DNA of 64,000 nucleotides from Microlunatus speluncae (GTDB lineage Bacteria; Actinomycetota; Actinomycetes; Propionibacteriales; Propionibacteriaceae). The DNA is taken from the NCBI RefSeq assembly GCF_009299835.1, contig NZ_VKCZ01000019.1:186001-250000 (forward strand), read 5' to 3'. Below the pieces are notes generated by a model. The model was given only the letters and a program-made list of their open reading frames with translations. It was not told the origin of the DNA and did not search any database. Positions 1 through 8,321 of the stretch are shown here, piece after piece. A program made the position numbers and the translations under genes. The number at the start of each line of letters is the position of its first letter. Position 1 is the stretch's first letter.

Positions 1-2
1 TC

Positions 3-1073
3 GGCCCGATCACTCTGGGCTATCGCTATCCGGCGGTCGACGACGCGATCCGGGCCCAGCTCAACCAGGGCATCGTGTTCGGTCATCCGCATCCGCTCGA
101 GGCCGAGGTGGCGGAGCGGTTCTGTGATCTTGTGCCGGGGATGGAGCAGGCGCGGTTCCTGAAGACCGGCGGCGAGGCGATCGCCGCCGCGATCCGGATC
201 GCGCGGACCCACACCGGCCGGGACCGGATCATCCAGATCGGCTACAACGGCTGGCTGAACAGCCTCGGTGGCGGCGGCGTGGTGCTGCCCGGCCAGGCCG
301 GCGAAGTTCCGGGGGTCCCGGCGGCGCTGAGCGCGCTGCACCACGCGGCCGGCTGGAACGACGTCGACGCGGTGGGCCGGATACTGGCCGAGCATCCGGG
401 CCAGGTCGCCGCGGTCGTGATCGCCGCCGACTACGCCCGGATGGAGCAGGGCCGGGAGTTCTATCCGCAGTTGCGCCGACTGGTCGACGAACACGGCACC
501 TTGTTGATCTTCGATGAGATCGTCACCGGCTTCCGGATCGCCATCGGCGGCGTGACCGAATACTTCGGCGTCCGGCCCGATCTGGCCGTCTTCGGCAAGG
601 GCATCGCCAACGGCATGCCGCTCTCGGTCTATGCCGGCCGGCGCGAGGTGATGGCGGCCTGCGGCCCCGGCCGCGCGGTGGTGTCGTCGACCTTCGGCGG
701 CGAGACCTTGTCCCTGGCCGCGGCCCGGGCGGCGATGGAGGTCTACGCAGGAGGCGACGTGGTCGGCCACCTGTGGCGCCAGGGCGAGCGGCTCTGGTCG
801 GCGGTCGGCGGACTGTTTGCCGAGCACGGGCTGCCGATTGCGATTCGCGGGTTCGCTCCCTGCCCGACCTTCGTGGCCGAGCCGGGCGCGCCGGCCGACA
901 CCATTGATCACTTCTTCCGCGGCGCCTTCCGGCAGGGGGTCTCGCTCTACAACGTCTCCTACGTCAACTACAGCCACACCGACGCCGACCTGGACGAGAC
1001 CTTGAGCCGACTCGGCCGCGCCTGCCGTGATGCTGCCGCCGACGGACCCGGGCCGGAGGCCACCGGATCATGA
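3..1073 (+). CDS. Class III aminotransferase (glutamate-1-semialdehyde aminomutase-like), 5' end off window
   Basis: PLP-dependent class III aminotransferase related to glutamate-1-semialdehyde 2,1-aminomutase. The reading frame is open from the first bases, where residues GPITLGYRYP precede FGHPHPLE. The gene therefore starts upstream of the window, and the in-frame GTG at 75 is internal. FDEIVTGFR carries the cofactor-binding Asp. FGKGIANGMPLS contains the Schiff-base Lys. The stop overlaps the next start by ATGA, so it belongs to the operon running to about 7985. The neighbours are amidohydrolases, dehydrogenases and a sugar-binding lipoprotein. A catabolic role in transaminating an amino sugar or amino acid derivative is therefore more likely than tetrapyrrole synthesis, but this is inference. 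Confidence 0.85.
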   Translation, partial: GPITLGYRYPAVDDAIRAQLNQGIVFGHPHPLEAEVAERFCDLVPGMEQARFLKTGGEAIAAAIRIARTHTGRDRIIQIGYNGWLNSLGGGGVVLPGQAGEVPGVPAALSALHHAAGWNDVDAVGRILAEHPGQVAAVVIAADYARMEQGREFYPQLRRLVDEHGTLLIFDEIVTGFRIAIGGVTEYFGVRPDLAVFGKGIANGMPLSVYAGRREVMAACGPGRAVVSSTFGGETLSLAAARAAMEVYAGGDVVGHLWRQGERLWSAVGGLFAEHGLPIAIRGFAPCPTFVAEPGAPADTIDHFFRGAFRQGVSLYNVSYVNYSHTDADLDETLSRLGRACRDAAADGPGPEATGS

Positions 1074-1822
1074 TCATCGACGCCCACACCCACCTGACCG
1101 CCGGGGACTCGACGCTGACCGCGACCGCGGTCGCCGAGTGCGAACGGCTCGGGGTGGACCGGATCGTCTGCTCCGCGATCGCCGGCTACCGGCACTATCC
1201 GACCTTCGAGCAGGTGCAGCGTTCCAACGACGACCTGCACGGCGTGATCCGGGCGCACCCGGACCTGGTCAAGGGCTACTGCTACGTCAATCCGCGGCAC
1301 GGCAAGCCCGCGCTGGATGATCTTCGCCGCCGGTTCGAGGACCAGAGCATGATCGGGATCAAGCTCTGGGTGGCGACCCGGGCCGACGATCCGCTGGTCG
1401 ACCCGGTGGTCGAGCAGGCGATCGCCTACCGGGCGCCGATCCTGGTGCACGCGTGGCGGAAGACGATCGGGCAGCTGTCGTACGAGTCGACCGCGCAGGA
1501 CGTGGCGCGGCTGGGCGAACGTTATCCGGAGGCGACGATCATCATGGCCCACCTCGGCGGCCAGACCGAGAGCGCGGTCAACGCCATCGCGCCGTATCCC
1601 AATGTCCGCACCGATACCTCCGGCTCGCTGATCGGTGGTGCCGAGGTCGCCATCGCGGTCGACCGACTCGGCGCCGAGCGGGTGATCTTCGGCTCCGATC
1701 TGCACGGCGGTGACCTGGCCGTCAACATCGGCAAGATCATCGCCGCCGAGTTGCCGGCGGCCGAGCAGGAGCTGGTGCTCGGCGGCAACATGGACGCTCT
1801 ACTGGCGGCGGTGATCAAGTGA
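1070..1822 (+). CDS. Amidohydrolase family metal-dependent hydrolase
   Basis: A 250-residue TIM-barrel amidohydrolase (amidohydrolase_2 type, as in uronate or lactone hydrolases and decarboxylases). The N-terminal metal motif MIIDAHTHLT (His6, His8) is present. A barrel Lys lies in GIKLW. Later metal ligands fall in LVHAW and MAHLGG, and the catalytic Asp is in FGSDLHGGD. The start ATG overlaps the preceding stop (ATGA), which suggests translational coupling. The substrate is unknown. In this operon it may act on a lactone or ring product of the sugar derivative handled by the neighbouring dehydrogenases. Confidence 0.85.
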   Translation: MIIDAHTHLTAGDSTLTATAVAECERLGVDRIVCSAIAGYRHYPTFEQVQRSNDDLHGVIRAHPDLVKGYCYVNPRHGKPALDDLRRRFEDQSMIGIKLWVATRADDPLVDPVVEQAIAYRAPILVHAWRKTIGQLSYESTAQDVARLGERYPEATIIMAHLGGQTESAVNAIAPYPNVRTDTSGSLIGGAEVAIAVDRLGAERVIFGSDLHGGDLAVNIGKIIAAELPAAEQELVLGGNMDALLAAVIK

Positions 1823-2634
1823 GCGCCACCCGACACGACCCGCTGGCGATCTTCGCGGCCCAGCGGGCAATCGACCTGACCGCGTTCGTCGGCACCTGGC
1901 CGTGGCGGCTGCAGGCCGCCGCCGACGCGGCCCGGCTGGGCGAGCTGGCCGACCGGCTCGGTCTGCGGGGCCTCTGCGTCAGCCATCTGGCATCGATCTT
2001 CGGCTACGACACCCGCAGCGGGAACGACGCGCTGTGGCGGGAGGTCGAGGGCGACGAACGGCTCTGGCCGTTCGTGATCATCAACCCGACCGAGCCCGGC
2101 TGGATGGACGAGCTGGCCCGGGCCGAGCGCAACGCGGCCCGCGGCGTCCGGCTGGTGCCGGCCTATCAAGGCTTTCGGCTGGACTCGCCGGCGGTCGCGG
2201 ACCTGTTCGAGGCCACCGACGCGGCCGGCCTGCCGGTCCAGGTCTGTCTCAACCTCGACGACGAACGGGTGCGGCATCGCCGCTACGCCGTCGATTCGAT
2301 CAGCGACGCCGAGATCGCCGAGCTGTTACGCACCCGGGCCGGCCGGCCGATCGGACTGAGCGGCGTCAAGTTCAGCGACTGGCCTGCGATCGCCGCCCAT
2401 CTCGATCATGGTCATGATCTGTCCCGGGTGATCGTCGACCTGTGGTTCACCAACGGCCCGGTCGGCGCGATCGGTGAGCTGTGCGGCGACGGTCTCGACT
2501 CCCTGTTCGGCTACGGCAGCTGTCAGCCGGTGCAGGAGGCGCTGGCCACCGCCTATCAGCTCGGGGCGGCCGGGGTGGCCGAAGATCAACTCCGCCGGCT
2601 CTGCGCGGGGAACGCCGAACGCTGGCTTTCATGA
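1819..2634 (+). CDS. Amidohydrolase-like protein lacking the HxH metal motif
   Basis: A 271-residue protein of the same fold family as its upstream neighbour, with GTG start overlapping the previous stop (GTGA). Its first strand reads AIDLTAFVGTWPW where active relatives have D-x-H-x-H, so both N-terminal metal ligands are absent. The C-terminal FGYGSCQPVQ region corresponds to the usual catalytic-Asp segment (FGSD...), and the Asp also seems to be missing. It could be a pseudoenzyme, a partner subunit of the active amidohydrolase, or a metal-independent variant. The fold assignment is fairly secure, the function is not. Confidence 0.7.
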   Translation: MSATRHDPLAIFAAQRAIDLTAFVGTWPWRLQAAADAARLGELADRLGLRGLCVSHLASIFGYDTRSGNDALWREVEGDERLWPFVIINPTEPGWMDELARAERNAARGVRLVPAYQGFRLDSPAVADLFEATDAAGLPVQVCLNLDDERVRHRRYAVDSISDAEIAELLRTRAGRPIGLSGVKFSDWPAIAAHLDHGHDLSRVIVDLWFTNGPVGAIGELCGDGLDSLFGYGSCQPVQEALATAYQLGAAGVAEDQLRRLCAGNAERWLS

Positions 2635-2641
2635 CGGCCAC

Positions 2642-2763
2642 TTCGTTCCCTGAGCCTGTCGAAGGGCAGGCCAGATCAATGCGAGCTCCCTTCGAAGCTG
2701 GATCGGGCGTAGCCCCCTTCGACAGGCTCAGGACGGCGCTTCGACAGGCTCAGGGAACGAACA
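2642..2763. repeat. Dispersed repeat cluster (TTCGTTCCCTGAGCCTGTCG family)
   Basis: One forward copy of a ~26-bp element (2642-2667) is followed by two inverted copies (about 2715-2732 and 2738-2763). The set can fold as an imperfect long hairpin in the 168-bp gap between the amidohydrolase-like gene and the MDR gene. The same element recurs near 23.6, 24.7, 44.1, 53.7, 61.6 and 62.2 kb. Confidence 0.85.
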
Positions 2764-2802
2764 CCCTCTCTCCGACTCGATCCTTGGGAAGTCGGTGATC
2801 GG

Positions 2803-3852
2803 ATGATCATGACTCAGGCGGGGTTCCAGGCCGGCCGCGGTGTCGTGGTGTCCGAGGCCGAGCTGGGATCGCCGGGGCCGAACGAGGTGTTGATTGCTCC
2901 CGAGTTCAGCTATCTCAGCGCCGGCACCGAGCTGGTGTCGCTCCGCGGGATCCGGGCGGCGGCCGAGAACGGGCGGCCGCCGCTGCGGCCGGGTTACAGC
3001 CAGGCTGGGACCGTGCTCGCCGTCGGCGATCGGGTCGTCGGAATGGCGGCAGGCGACCGGGTGGTAGCGGTCGGCGCCGGGGCCTACCACGCATCCCGGA
3101 CCGTGGTGGCGCGCAATCTGGTGGTTCCGGTGCCGGACGGCATCGACACCGCCGAGGCGGCGACGATGGCGATGTGCTGCTTCGCCCTGGAGGCGGTGCA
3201 CAAGTCGGCCGTCCGGATCGGGCAGTCGGTGATCGTCTTCGGGGCCGGGATGATGGGTCAGGTCGCGGCCCGGCTGTATCGGATCGCCGGCGCCCGGGTG
3301 GCGATCATGGACGGCGAACCGTACCGGCGGTCACTGGTGCCGGACGGCATCGCGACCTTCGGCCTCGATGATCACGGCTGGGCCGGACTGGCCGACTGGG
3401 CCGGCCGGTACGGCGTCGAACATGCCTGCGTCTGCTTCGGCGGCGACGCCACCGAGACGGTCGAGCGGCTCAAGCCGATCATGGCGACGGCTCCGGACGG
3501 CGTGCCGCACGGCCGGCTGGTGTTTCCCGGCGGCGCTCGGCTGTCGCTCTTCATGGCCTCCAACCTGGGCAACCTGGAGTTCCTCAGTTCGGCCAAGGCC
3601 GGGCCGGGCTACCGCGATCCCGACTACGAGAACGGCGCCGACTATCCGGCCGTCTACGTCGGCTCCACGGTCCGCCGCAACGTCGAGACCCTGCTCGAGC
3701 TGATGGCACTGCCGCCGGCGGACCCGCGGCGGCTCGACCTGTCCGGGCTGATCACCCACCGGTTCCCGATCACCGAGGCGGCGGAGGCCTACCGGCTGGC
3801 CGAGGAGGCACCGGATCGGGTCATGGCGGTGCTGTTCAGCTATCCGCGTTAG
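2803..3852 (+). CDS. Medium-chain dehydrogenase/reductase (zinc-type alcohol dehydrogenase-like)
   Basis: A 349-residue MDR-superfamily NAD(P)-dependent oxidoreductase. The N-terminal GroES-like half carries the SAGTELVSLRG segment, typical of MDR members in sugar-catabolic clusters. The Rossmann half begins at VIVFGAGMMGQ. I do not see the usual catalytic zinc Cys cluster, so it may be a zinc-poor sorbitol/threonine-dehydrogenase-like variant. A second in-frame ATG lies at 2809. It is followed 13 bp later by the SDR gene, and the pair probably oxidises the same sugar-derived substrate in sequence (inference). Confidence 0.8.
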   Translation: MIMTQAGFQAGRGVVVSEAELGSPGPNEVLIAPEFSYLSAGTELVSLRGIRAAAENGRPPLRPGYSQAGTVLAVGDRVVGMAAGDRVVAVGAGAYHASRTVVARNLVVPVPDGIDTAEAATMAMCCFALEAVHKSAVRIGQSVIVFGAGMMGQVAARLYRIAGARVAIMDGEPYRRSLVPDGIATFGLDDHGWAGLADWAGRYGVEHACVCFGGDATETVERLKPIMATAPDGVPHGRLVFPGGARLSLFMASNLGNLEFLSSAKAGPGYRDPDYENGADYPAVYVGSTVRRNVETLLELMALPPADPRRLDLSGLITHRFPITEAAEAYRLAEEAPDRVMAVLFSYPR

Positions 3853-3865
3853 TTCAGGAGGCGGC

Positions 3866-4639
3866 ATGTCCAGGTTCGACGGTCGAGTGGTGATCATCAC
3901 CGGTGCGGGCTCCGGCATCGGCAAGACGTTGGCCGAGGCGTTCACCGCCGAGGGCGCCGCGGTGACCGTCCTGGACACCAACGCCGCGGCGGTCGAGGAG
4001 ACGGTCGGCGGCCTGCCCGGCGCGACCGGCCGGACCGTCGACGTCACCGACCGCGAGGCCGTCCGGGCGGCCGTGACCACAACCGAGGCTCGCCACGGCC
4101 GGGTCGACGTCCTGATCAACAACGCCGCGGTCTGCCAGGACACGCCGTTCCTCGAGCTGACCGAGCAGCAGTGGGACGCCGAGGTCGACGTCAGCCTCAA
4201 GGGCGCCTTCCTCTGCAGCCAGGCGGTGCTCCCGGGCATGATCGACCGCGGCGGCGGCAGCATCGTCAACATCGGCTCGGTCAACGGTGCCCAGTTCCTC
4301 GGCAACGAGGCCTACAGCGCGGCCAAGGCCGGCCTGCTCAGCCTGACCCGGAGCATCGCCGTCCAGTACGGATCGTCCGGGATCCGTTGCAACACGGTCG
4401 TTCCCGGCACGATCCACACGCCGATCTGGGACGCCCGGCTGGCCGTCGAACCGGATCGCCTGCACAAGCTGGCCGCGTGGTATCCGCTGGGCCGGGTCGG
4501 CCGGCCGGAGGACATCGCCCACGCGGTGCTCTTCCTGGCCTCGGATCAGGCGGGCTGGATCACCGGGGTGGCCCTGCCGGTCGACGGCGGCCTGCTGGCC
4601 GGCAACCTGGCGATGACCCGTGAGGTCGTCTCGGAATGA
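3866..4639 (+). CDS. SDR family oxidoreductase
   Basis: A 257-residue classical short-chain dehydrogenase. The cofactor motif TGAGSGIG is at residues 12-19, NNAA follows, then the catalytic Ser in NIGSVNG and the YSAAK active site. PVDGG is near the C-terminus. An AGGAGG ribosome-binding site sits immediately upstream of the ATG. The end overlaps the start of the heparinase-like gene (ATGA). Probably a sugar or polyol dehydrogenase/reductase in this operon. The substrate is not predictable from sequence. Confidence 0.9.
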   Translation: MSRFDGRVVIITGAGSGIGKTLAEAFTAEGAAVTVLDTNAAAVEETVGGLPGATGRTVDVTDREAVRAAVTTTEARHGRVDVLINNAAVCQDTPFLELTEQQWDAEVDVSLKGAFLCSQAVLPGMIDRGGGSIVNIGSVNGAQFLGNEAYSAAKAGLLSLTRSIAVQYGSSGIRCNTVVPGTIHTPIWDARLAVEPDRLHKLAAWYPLGRVGRPEDIAHAVLFLASDQAGWITGVALPVDGGLLAGNLAMTREVVSE

Positions 4640-6357
4640 TCAGCACCCAGGACAGCTGGGATCATGATCAGCTCCGCGCCGAGGTCGAGCGCCGCGGCGC
4701 CACCGCGTTGGCGGCCACCGAGCTGCCGGTCGACTACTACCGGATCGGCTACCGCCTGACCTGGCCGTTGCCGGTGGCCGCGCGGCCGGATCGGTTCCCG
4801 GCCCCGATCCCGGGAATTCCGCAGTACCCGTGGCTGGTCTGGCTCGGCTGGCAGCTGGAAGAGCGTTGGGCCGACCTGATCAACGCCGGCCACCATGATC
4901 GGCTGCTGGCCGAGTTGATCTTGCTGGACGGCTGGTCGAGCTTCGTGGCCGACGACGGTCGGGCCGGTCTGGTCACAGCCTGCCTCGCCCGCTGGCTCAG
5001 CCGAGGCCGCGGCCTTGCCGCCGGAGCCGATGATCACGCGGTAGCCGCGCGGCTGACCAAGATCGCGGACCGGCTGATCACCGACTCGCTGCTGCCGCGC
5101 TACCGGGCCGAACGGGACGACCCGCCCGCGGACGAACTCCGTGCTCTGCAGAACATCCGGCTGATCCCGCTGTTCAGCGCCGGTCGGCTGGCCGCCGAGC
5201 TCGATCATCCCGGCCTGGCTGAGATCCGCGAGCAGGCCGACGGCGCGGTTCGGCTGTGGCTGGACGCCCGGCGGACCGGTTACACCGAGGGCGTCGGTTA
5301 CGACGGCTACCTGATCGACCACCTGCTGGAGTGGCTCGCCGCCGCCCCCGACCCGGCCGCGTCAGCGGAGATCCACCGGGCGGCGCGGAGCTGGGTCGCG
5401 ACCACGGTCCCCGGCCGGCCGGGGATCCAGGCACCGATCGGCGACATCGAGCCCGAGATGACCCAGTGGCTGACGGTGATCGCGCGGATCGCCGGCGCCA
5501 CCCAAGATCACGACCTGGCCGCCTGGTGTCGTACCGTGCCGTTGACCGAGCTGCCGGCGGCGGCGCTGACCGCGATCGGGTCCTGGCCCGAGTCCTGCTG
5601 GGCAACGCCTCCCGAGCCCGGCCCGGGAACCTCGCCCGGACTCATGATCGGCTGCGTGCGGCAGCAGTCCGTCCTGGCGCTGCGGTCCCGGCTCGGTGAT
5701 CAGCCGGGCGATGATCAACTCCTGGTCGCGGTCTCGACGCCCAGAGTCGAGGTCGGTCATCTGCACCACGACGCCGGCCATGTCGTGATCGGTTGGCGCG
5801 GCACCTGCTGGCTCACCGATCCCGGCTATCAGCAGTATCGGGCCGGCGAGGAGCGGACGTTCACCCTGGACGAGCGGGCGCACAACGTGCCGGTGATCGA
5901 TTCGGTGGCTCAGCATCGCCGTCGGGCCGACGTGCGGCGATCGACGGACACGGCGGCGGTGATCGAGCTGTCGGCCTGCTATCCGGACGAGCCGGCCGTC
6001 CGGCGTACGGTCCGGATCGACGCGTTGATGATCATGGTGCGGGACGAGATCGAGCCGGCCGCCGGCGTTGACGTACGCACGCATTGGCTGGTGCCGCGGC
6101 AGGTGGCCTGGCAGTTCGTCGACGGCTGGGCCCGGCTCTCCGACGGGGCCGGATCCGTTGTTTGGTTCGGCTGCGGCACCGTGGCGATCAGCCCTGATCA
6201 GCTGATCAGGCAGGCCGGCAGCCGGGGTCAACTGACCCTGACCGTGCCGACGACCACCGGTCGGACCGACTGGTTCATCGCGCTCGATCCGGCAGCCGGC
6301 TGGCAGCCGCCGGAGCGGAGCGCGTTCGCGAATTCGATCATGAAGGAGGAACAGTGA
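4636..6357 (+). CDS. Heparinase II/III-like protein
   Basis: A 573-residue protein without a signal peptide. The N-terminal two thirds look like the alpha/alpha toroid of polysaccharide lyases (LVWLGWQLEERW, ALQNIRLIPLFS, TGYTEGVGYDGYLIDHLLEW). The C-terminal third has the heparinase II/III beta-sandwich signature, with LHHDAGHVVIGW followed by TDPGYQQYRAGEERTF and ERAHNVPVID. Being cytoplasmic, it would act on imported oligosaccharides, consistent with the binding protein encoded next. Overlaps both neighbours by a few bases. Cleavage specificity (heparosan-, alginate- or other uronate-type) cannot be read from sequence. Confidence 0.75.
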   Translation: MISTQDSWDHDQLRAEVERRGATALAATELPVDYYRIGYRLTWPLPVAARPDRFPAPIPGIPQYPWLVWLGWQLEERWADLINAGHHDRLLAELILLDGWSSFVADDGRAGLVTACLARWLSRGRGLAAGADDHAVAARLTKIADRLITDSLLPRYRAERDDPPADELRALQNIRLIPLFSAGRLAAELDHPGLAEIREQADGAVRLWLDARRTGYTEGVGYDGYLIDHLLEWLAAAPDPAASAEIHRAARSWVATTVPGRPGIQAPIGDIEPEMTQWLTVIARIAGATQDHDLAAWCRTVPLTELPAAALTAIGSWPESCWATPPEPGPGTSPGLMIGCVRQQSVLALRSRLGDQPGDDQLLVAVSTPRVEVGHLHHDAGHVVIGWRGTCWLTDPGYQQYRAGEERTFTLDERAHNVPVIDSVAQHRRRADVRRSTDTAAVIELSACYPDEPAVRRTVRIDALMIMVRDEIEPAAGVDVRTHWLVPRQVAWQFVDGWARLSDGAGSVVWFGCGTVAISPDQLIRQAGSRGQLTLTVPTTTGRTDWFIALDPAAGWQPPERSAFANSIMKEEQ

Positions 6358-7985
6358 TGGGCAAGACCGTGAATCGACGTGGATTCCTGGCCGCCGGAGC
6401 CTCCCTGGCCGCGGTCGCGACCGGTGTCTCCGTGACGGGGTGCGCCCCCTCGGCCGGCACTCCCGGTAGCGGTGGCAACAGTGCCGAGGCGGTGCCGCCG
6501 CCGAACCGGATTCCCTTCGCCGGCGTGAAACCGGACCTGCCCGAAGTGGAGGGCGGGATCCCGGCCGGCTACTTCGCCTATCCGGCCGAGCCGGTCAAGC
6601 GGGACGGCTTCCCGCTGTCGCTGTCGGCGCCGGTGACCACGCTGCTGCAGTCGGACCAGGTGATCCTGCCCCGGGACCGCAACTCCTGGTGGCAGGCGAT
6701 CGAGAAACAGTCCGGCGTCACCGTGGAGATCAACACGGTGACCTCGACGGACTACACCGCCAAGTTCCAGACCACGATCGCCGGCGGTCAGGTGCCCGAC
6801 CTGTGCCAGCTGACCAACGTGCCGGGCATGCCGGGCATGCTGCAGAAGTATTTCGCCGACCTTTCCGATCATCTCTCCGGCGACAAGATCAAGGACTATC
6901 CGGGGCTGGCGTCCATCCCGACGCTGGCCTGGCAGGTGCCGATGCAGGGCGGCCGGATCTGGGGCATCCCGCAACCCCGCCCGCACGGCGGCCAGGTCGC
7001 CAGTTATCGGTCCGACCTGCTCGAGTCGTTCGGGATCACCGAACCGCCGGAACTGTCCAGCGGCGAGGACTTCCTGGCCCTGTGCCGGCAGCTGACCGAT
7101 CCGAAGCGTTCGAAGTACGCCATGGGCGCGCATCCGGCCGACTGGATGCTGCAGTCGATGCTGGAGATGATGGGCGGGCCCAACAACTGGTCGGAGGAGG
7201 GCGGCGCCTTCCTGCACGAGTACGAGTCGCCGATCATGAAGGACGCGCTGTCGGAGACCGGCAAGATGTATCAGGAGGGGCTGATCCATCCGGACGGCGT
7301 CGCCAACCCGTCGCAGAACTGGCCCTGGTGGATGGGCGGCACGACCTCGATCTATCTGCAGGACTTCTCCCAGTGGATGCGTTACGGCCGGCTCTATCCG
7401 GAGTGGCGGATCAACGTCTTGACGCTGCCGAAGTGGGGCGGTGGGGGAGCGGCGCAGAAGCATCTCGGCAACCCGGCGTACGGGGCGTGGTGCGGCGTCC
7501 GGGCGGGGTCCGAGGACCGGGTCAAGGAGTTGCTCCGGTTCGTCGACTACATCGCCTCGCCGTTCGGCACCGCGGAATACCTGACGGTCAACTTCGGCGC
7601 CGAGGGCACCGATCACACGCTGAAGGGCACCGATCCGATGCTGACCGAGACCGCGGCCACCAACTCGCCGCAGGGCCTGCACTACTGCGGTTCGCAGCAG
7701 TACGGCTCGTTCTACATGCCCGGCGACGCGGACTCGGTCAAGGCCATGCACGCGTACGCCAGCCAGGTGCTGCGCGATGGCGTACTGAATGCCGCCCTCG
7801 GCCTGTATTCGGAGCAGAGCGTGACCAAGGGAGCCGCCGCCACCGCCCGGATGCGCGACGCCCAGACGGAGATCATCGTCGGCCGCAAACCCGTGTCCTC
7901 CTGGGACGACGCGGTCAAGCAGTGGAAGAGCGAGACCGGCGACGCCCAACGCCAGGAATACGAAGCCGCCCACCAGACCCGCTGA
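6357..7985 (+). CDS. Extracellular solute-binding protein (ABC sugar transporter, Tat lipoprotein)
   Basis: A 542-residue family-1 type substrate-binding lipoprotein. The N-terminus NRRGFLAAGASLAAVATG is a Tat signal, ending in the lipobox VTGC (Cys29). The length and the WWQAIEKQSGVTVEIN segment resemble large binding proteins of the LplA type used for complex oligosaccharides. AAGGAGG at 6343-6349 is spaced correctly for ATG 6357, so I prefer it to GTG 6354. No permease or ATPase genes follow, so they must lie upstream of the window or elsewhere. Last gene of the operon. Confidence 0.85.
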   Translation: MGKTVNRRGFLAAGASLAAVATGVSVTGCAPSAGTPGSGGNSAEAVPPPNRIPFAGVKPDLPEVEGGIPAGYFAYPAEPVKRDGFPLSLSAPVTTLLQSDQVILPRDRNSWWQAIEKQSGVTVEINTVTSTDYTAKFQTTIAGGQVPDLCQLTNVPGMPGMLQKYFADLSDHLSGDKIKDYPGLASIPTLAWQVPMQGGRIWGIPQPRPHGGQVASYRSDLLESFGITEPPELSSGEDFLALCRQLTDPKRSKYAMGAHPADWMLQSMLEMMGGPNNWSEEGGAFLHEYESPIMKDALSETGKMYQEGLIHPDGVANPSQNWPWWMGGTTSIYLQDFSQWMRYGRLYPEWRINVLTLPKWGGGGAAQKHLGNPAYGAWCGVRAGSEDRVKELLRFVDYIASPFGTAEYLTVNFGAEGTDHTLKGTDPMLTETAATNSPQGLHYCGSQQYGSFYMPGDADSVKAMHAYASQVLRDGVLNAALGLYSEQSVTKGAAATARMRDAQTEIIVGRKPVSSWDDAVKQWKSETGDAQRQEYEAAHQTR

Positions 7986-7987
7986 GC

Positions 7988-8057
7988 TCCGCTCGACGCG
8001 ACTGTTGTGGGTCGACGCGATCGTTGTGGTGGTCGCGGGGGCCGATAGCGGTCGCGG
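7988..8057. repeat. 70-bp direct repeat, copy 1
   Basis: Matches 8213-8282 at 68 of 70 positions by eye. Internally it contains the related motifs GACGCGACTGTTGT and GACGCGATCGTTGT in tandem. It begins just after the stop of the binding-protein gene. Confidence 0.85.
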
Positions 8058-8212
8058 CGGTGGGTGGGGATCTTCAGGCGGCAGCAAAGGGGCGGGGTTG
8101 GGCGGCGGTGGTGTCTGGTCGGGCCGGTTCGGTCGTGTCGTGGTCGGCAGTCTGCCGGCGGCTGCCTTAGCCGCGACTGCTTTCGGCGGCCGCGACCGTT
8201 GCCTGACCGCGT

Positions 8213-8282
8213 TCCGCTCGACGCGACTGTTGTCGGTGGACGCGATCGTTGTGGTGGTCGCGGGGGCCGATAGCGGTCGCGG
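8213..8282. repeat. 70-bp direct repeat, copy 2
   Basis: Second copy of the 7988-8057 repeat in the same orientation, 155 bp downstream. It ends 40 bp before the stop of the convergent permease gene. Confidence 0.85.
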
Positions 8283-8321
8283 GGGCGATTCCCGTGGGGC
8301 GAGTTGGCCTGGCCAGGCCAC

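Larger units (their letters stand above)
7986..8321. other. Gene-free interval with direct repeats
   Basis: This 336-bp stretch lies between the binding-protein stop and the end of the oppositely oriented permease gene. It holds the paired 70-bp direct repeats listed separately and short variants of CGCGAYYGTTG between them. Open frames through it are low-complexity and look non-coding. Confidence 0.7.

Noticed and set aside
6228..8321. A 697-residue - strand frame opposite the binding-protein gene
   Set aside because: It is antisense to a convincing Tat lipoprotein gene and its N-terminal part is repeat-derived.
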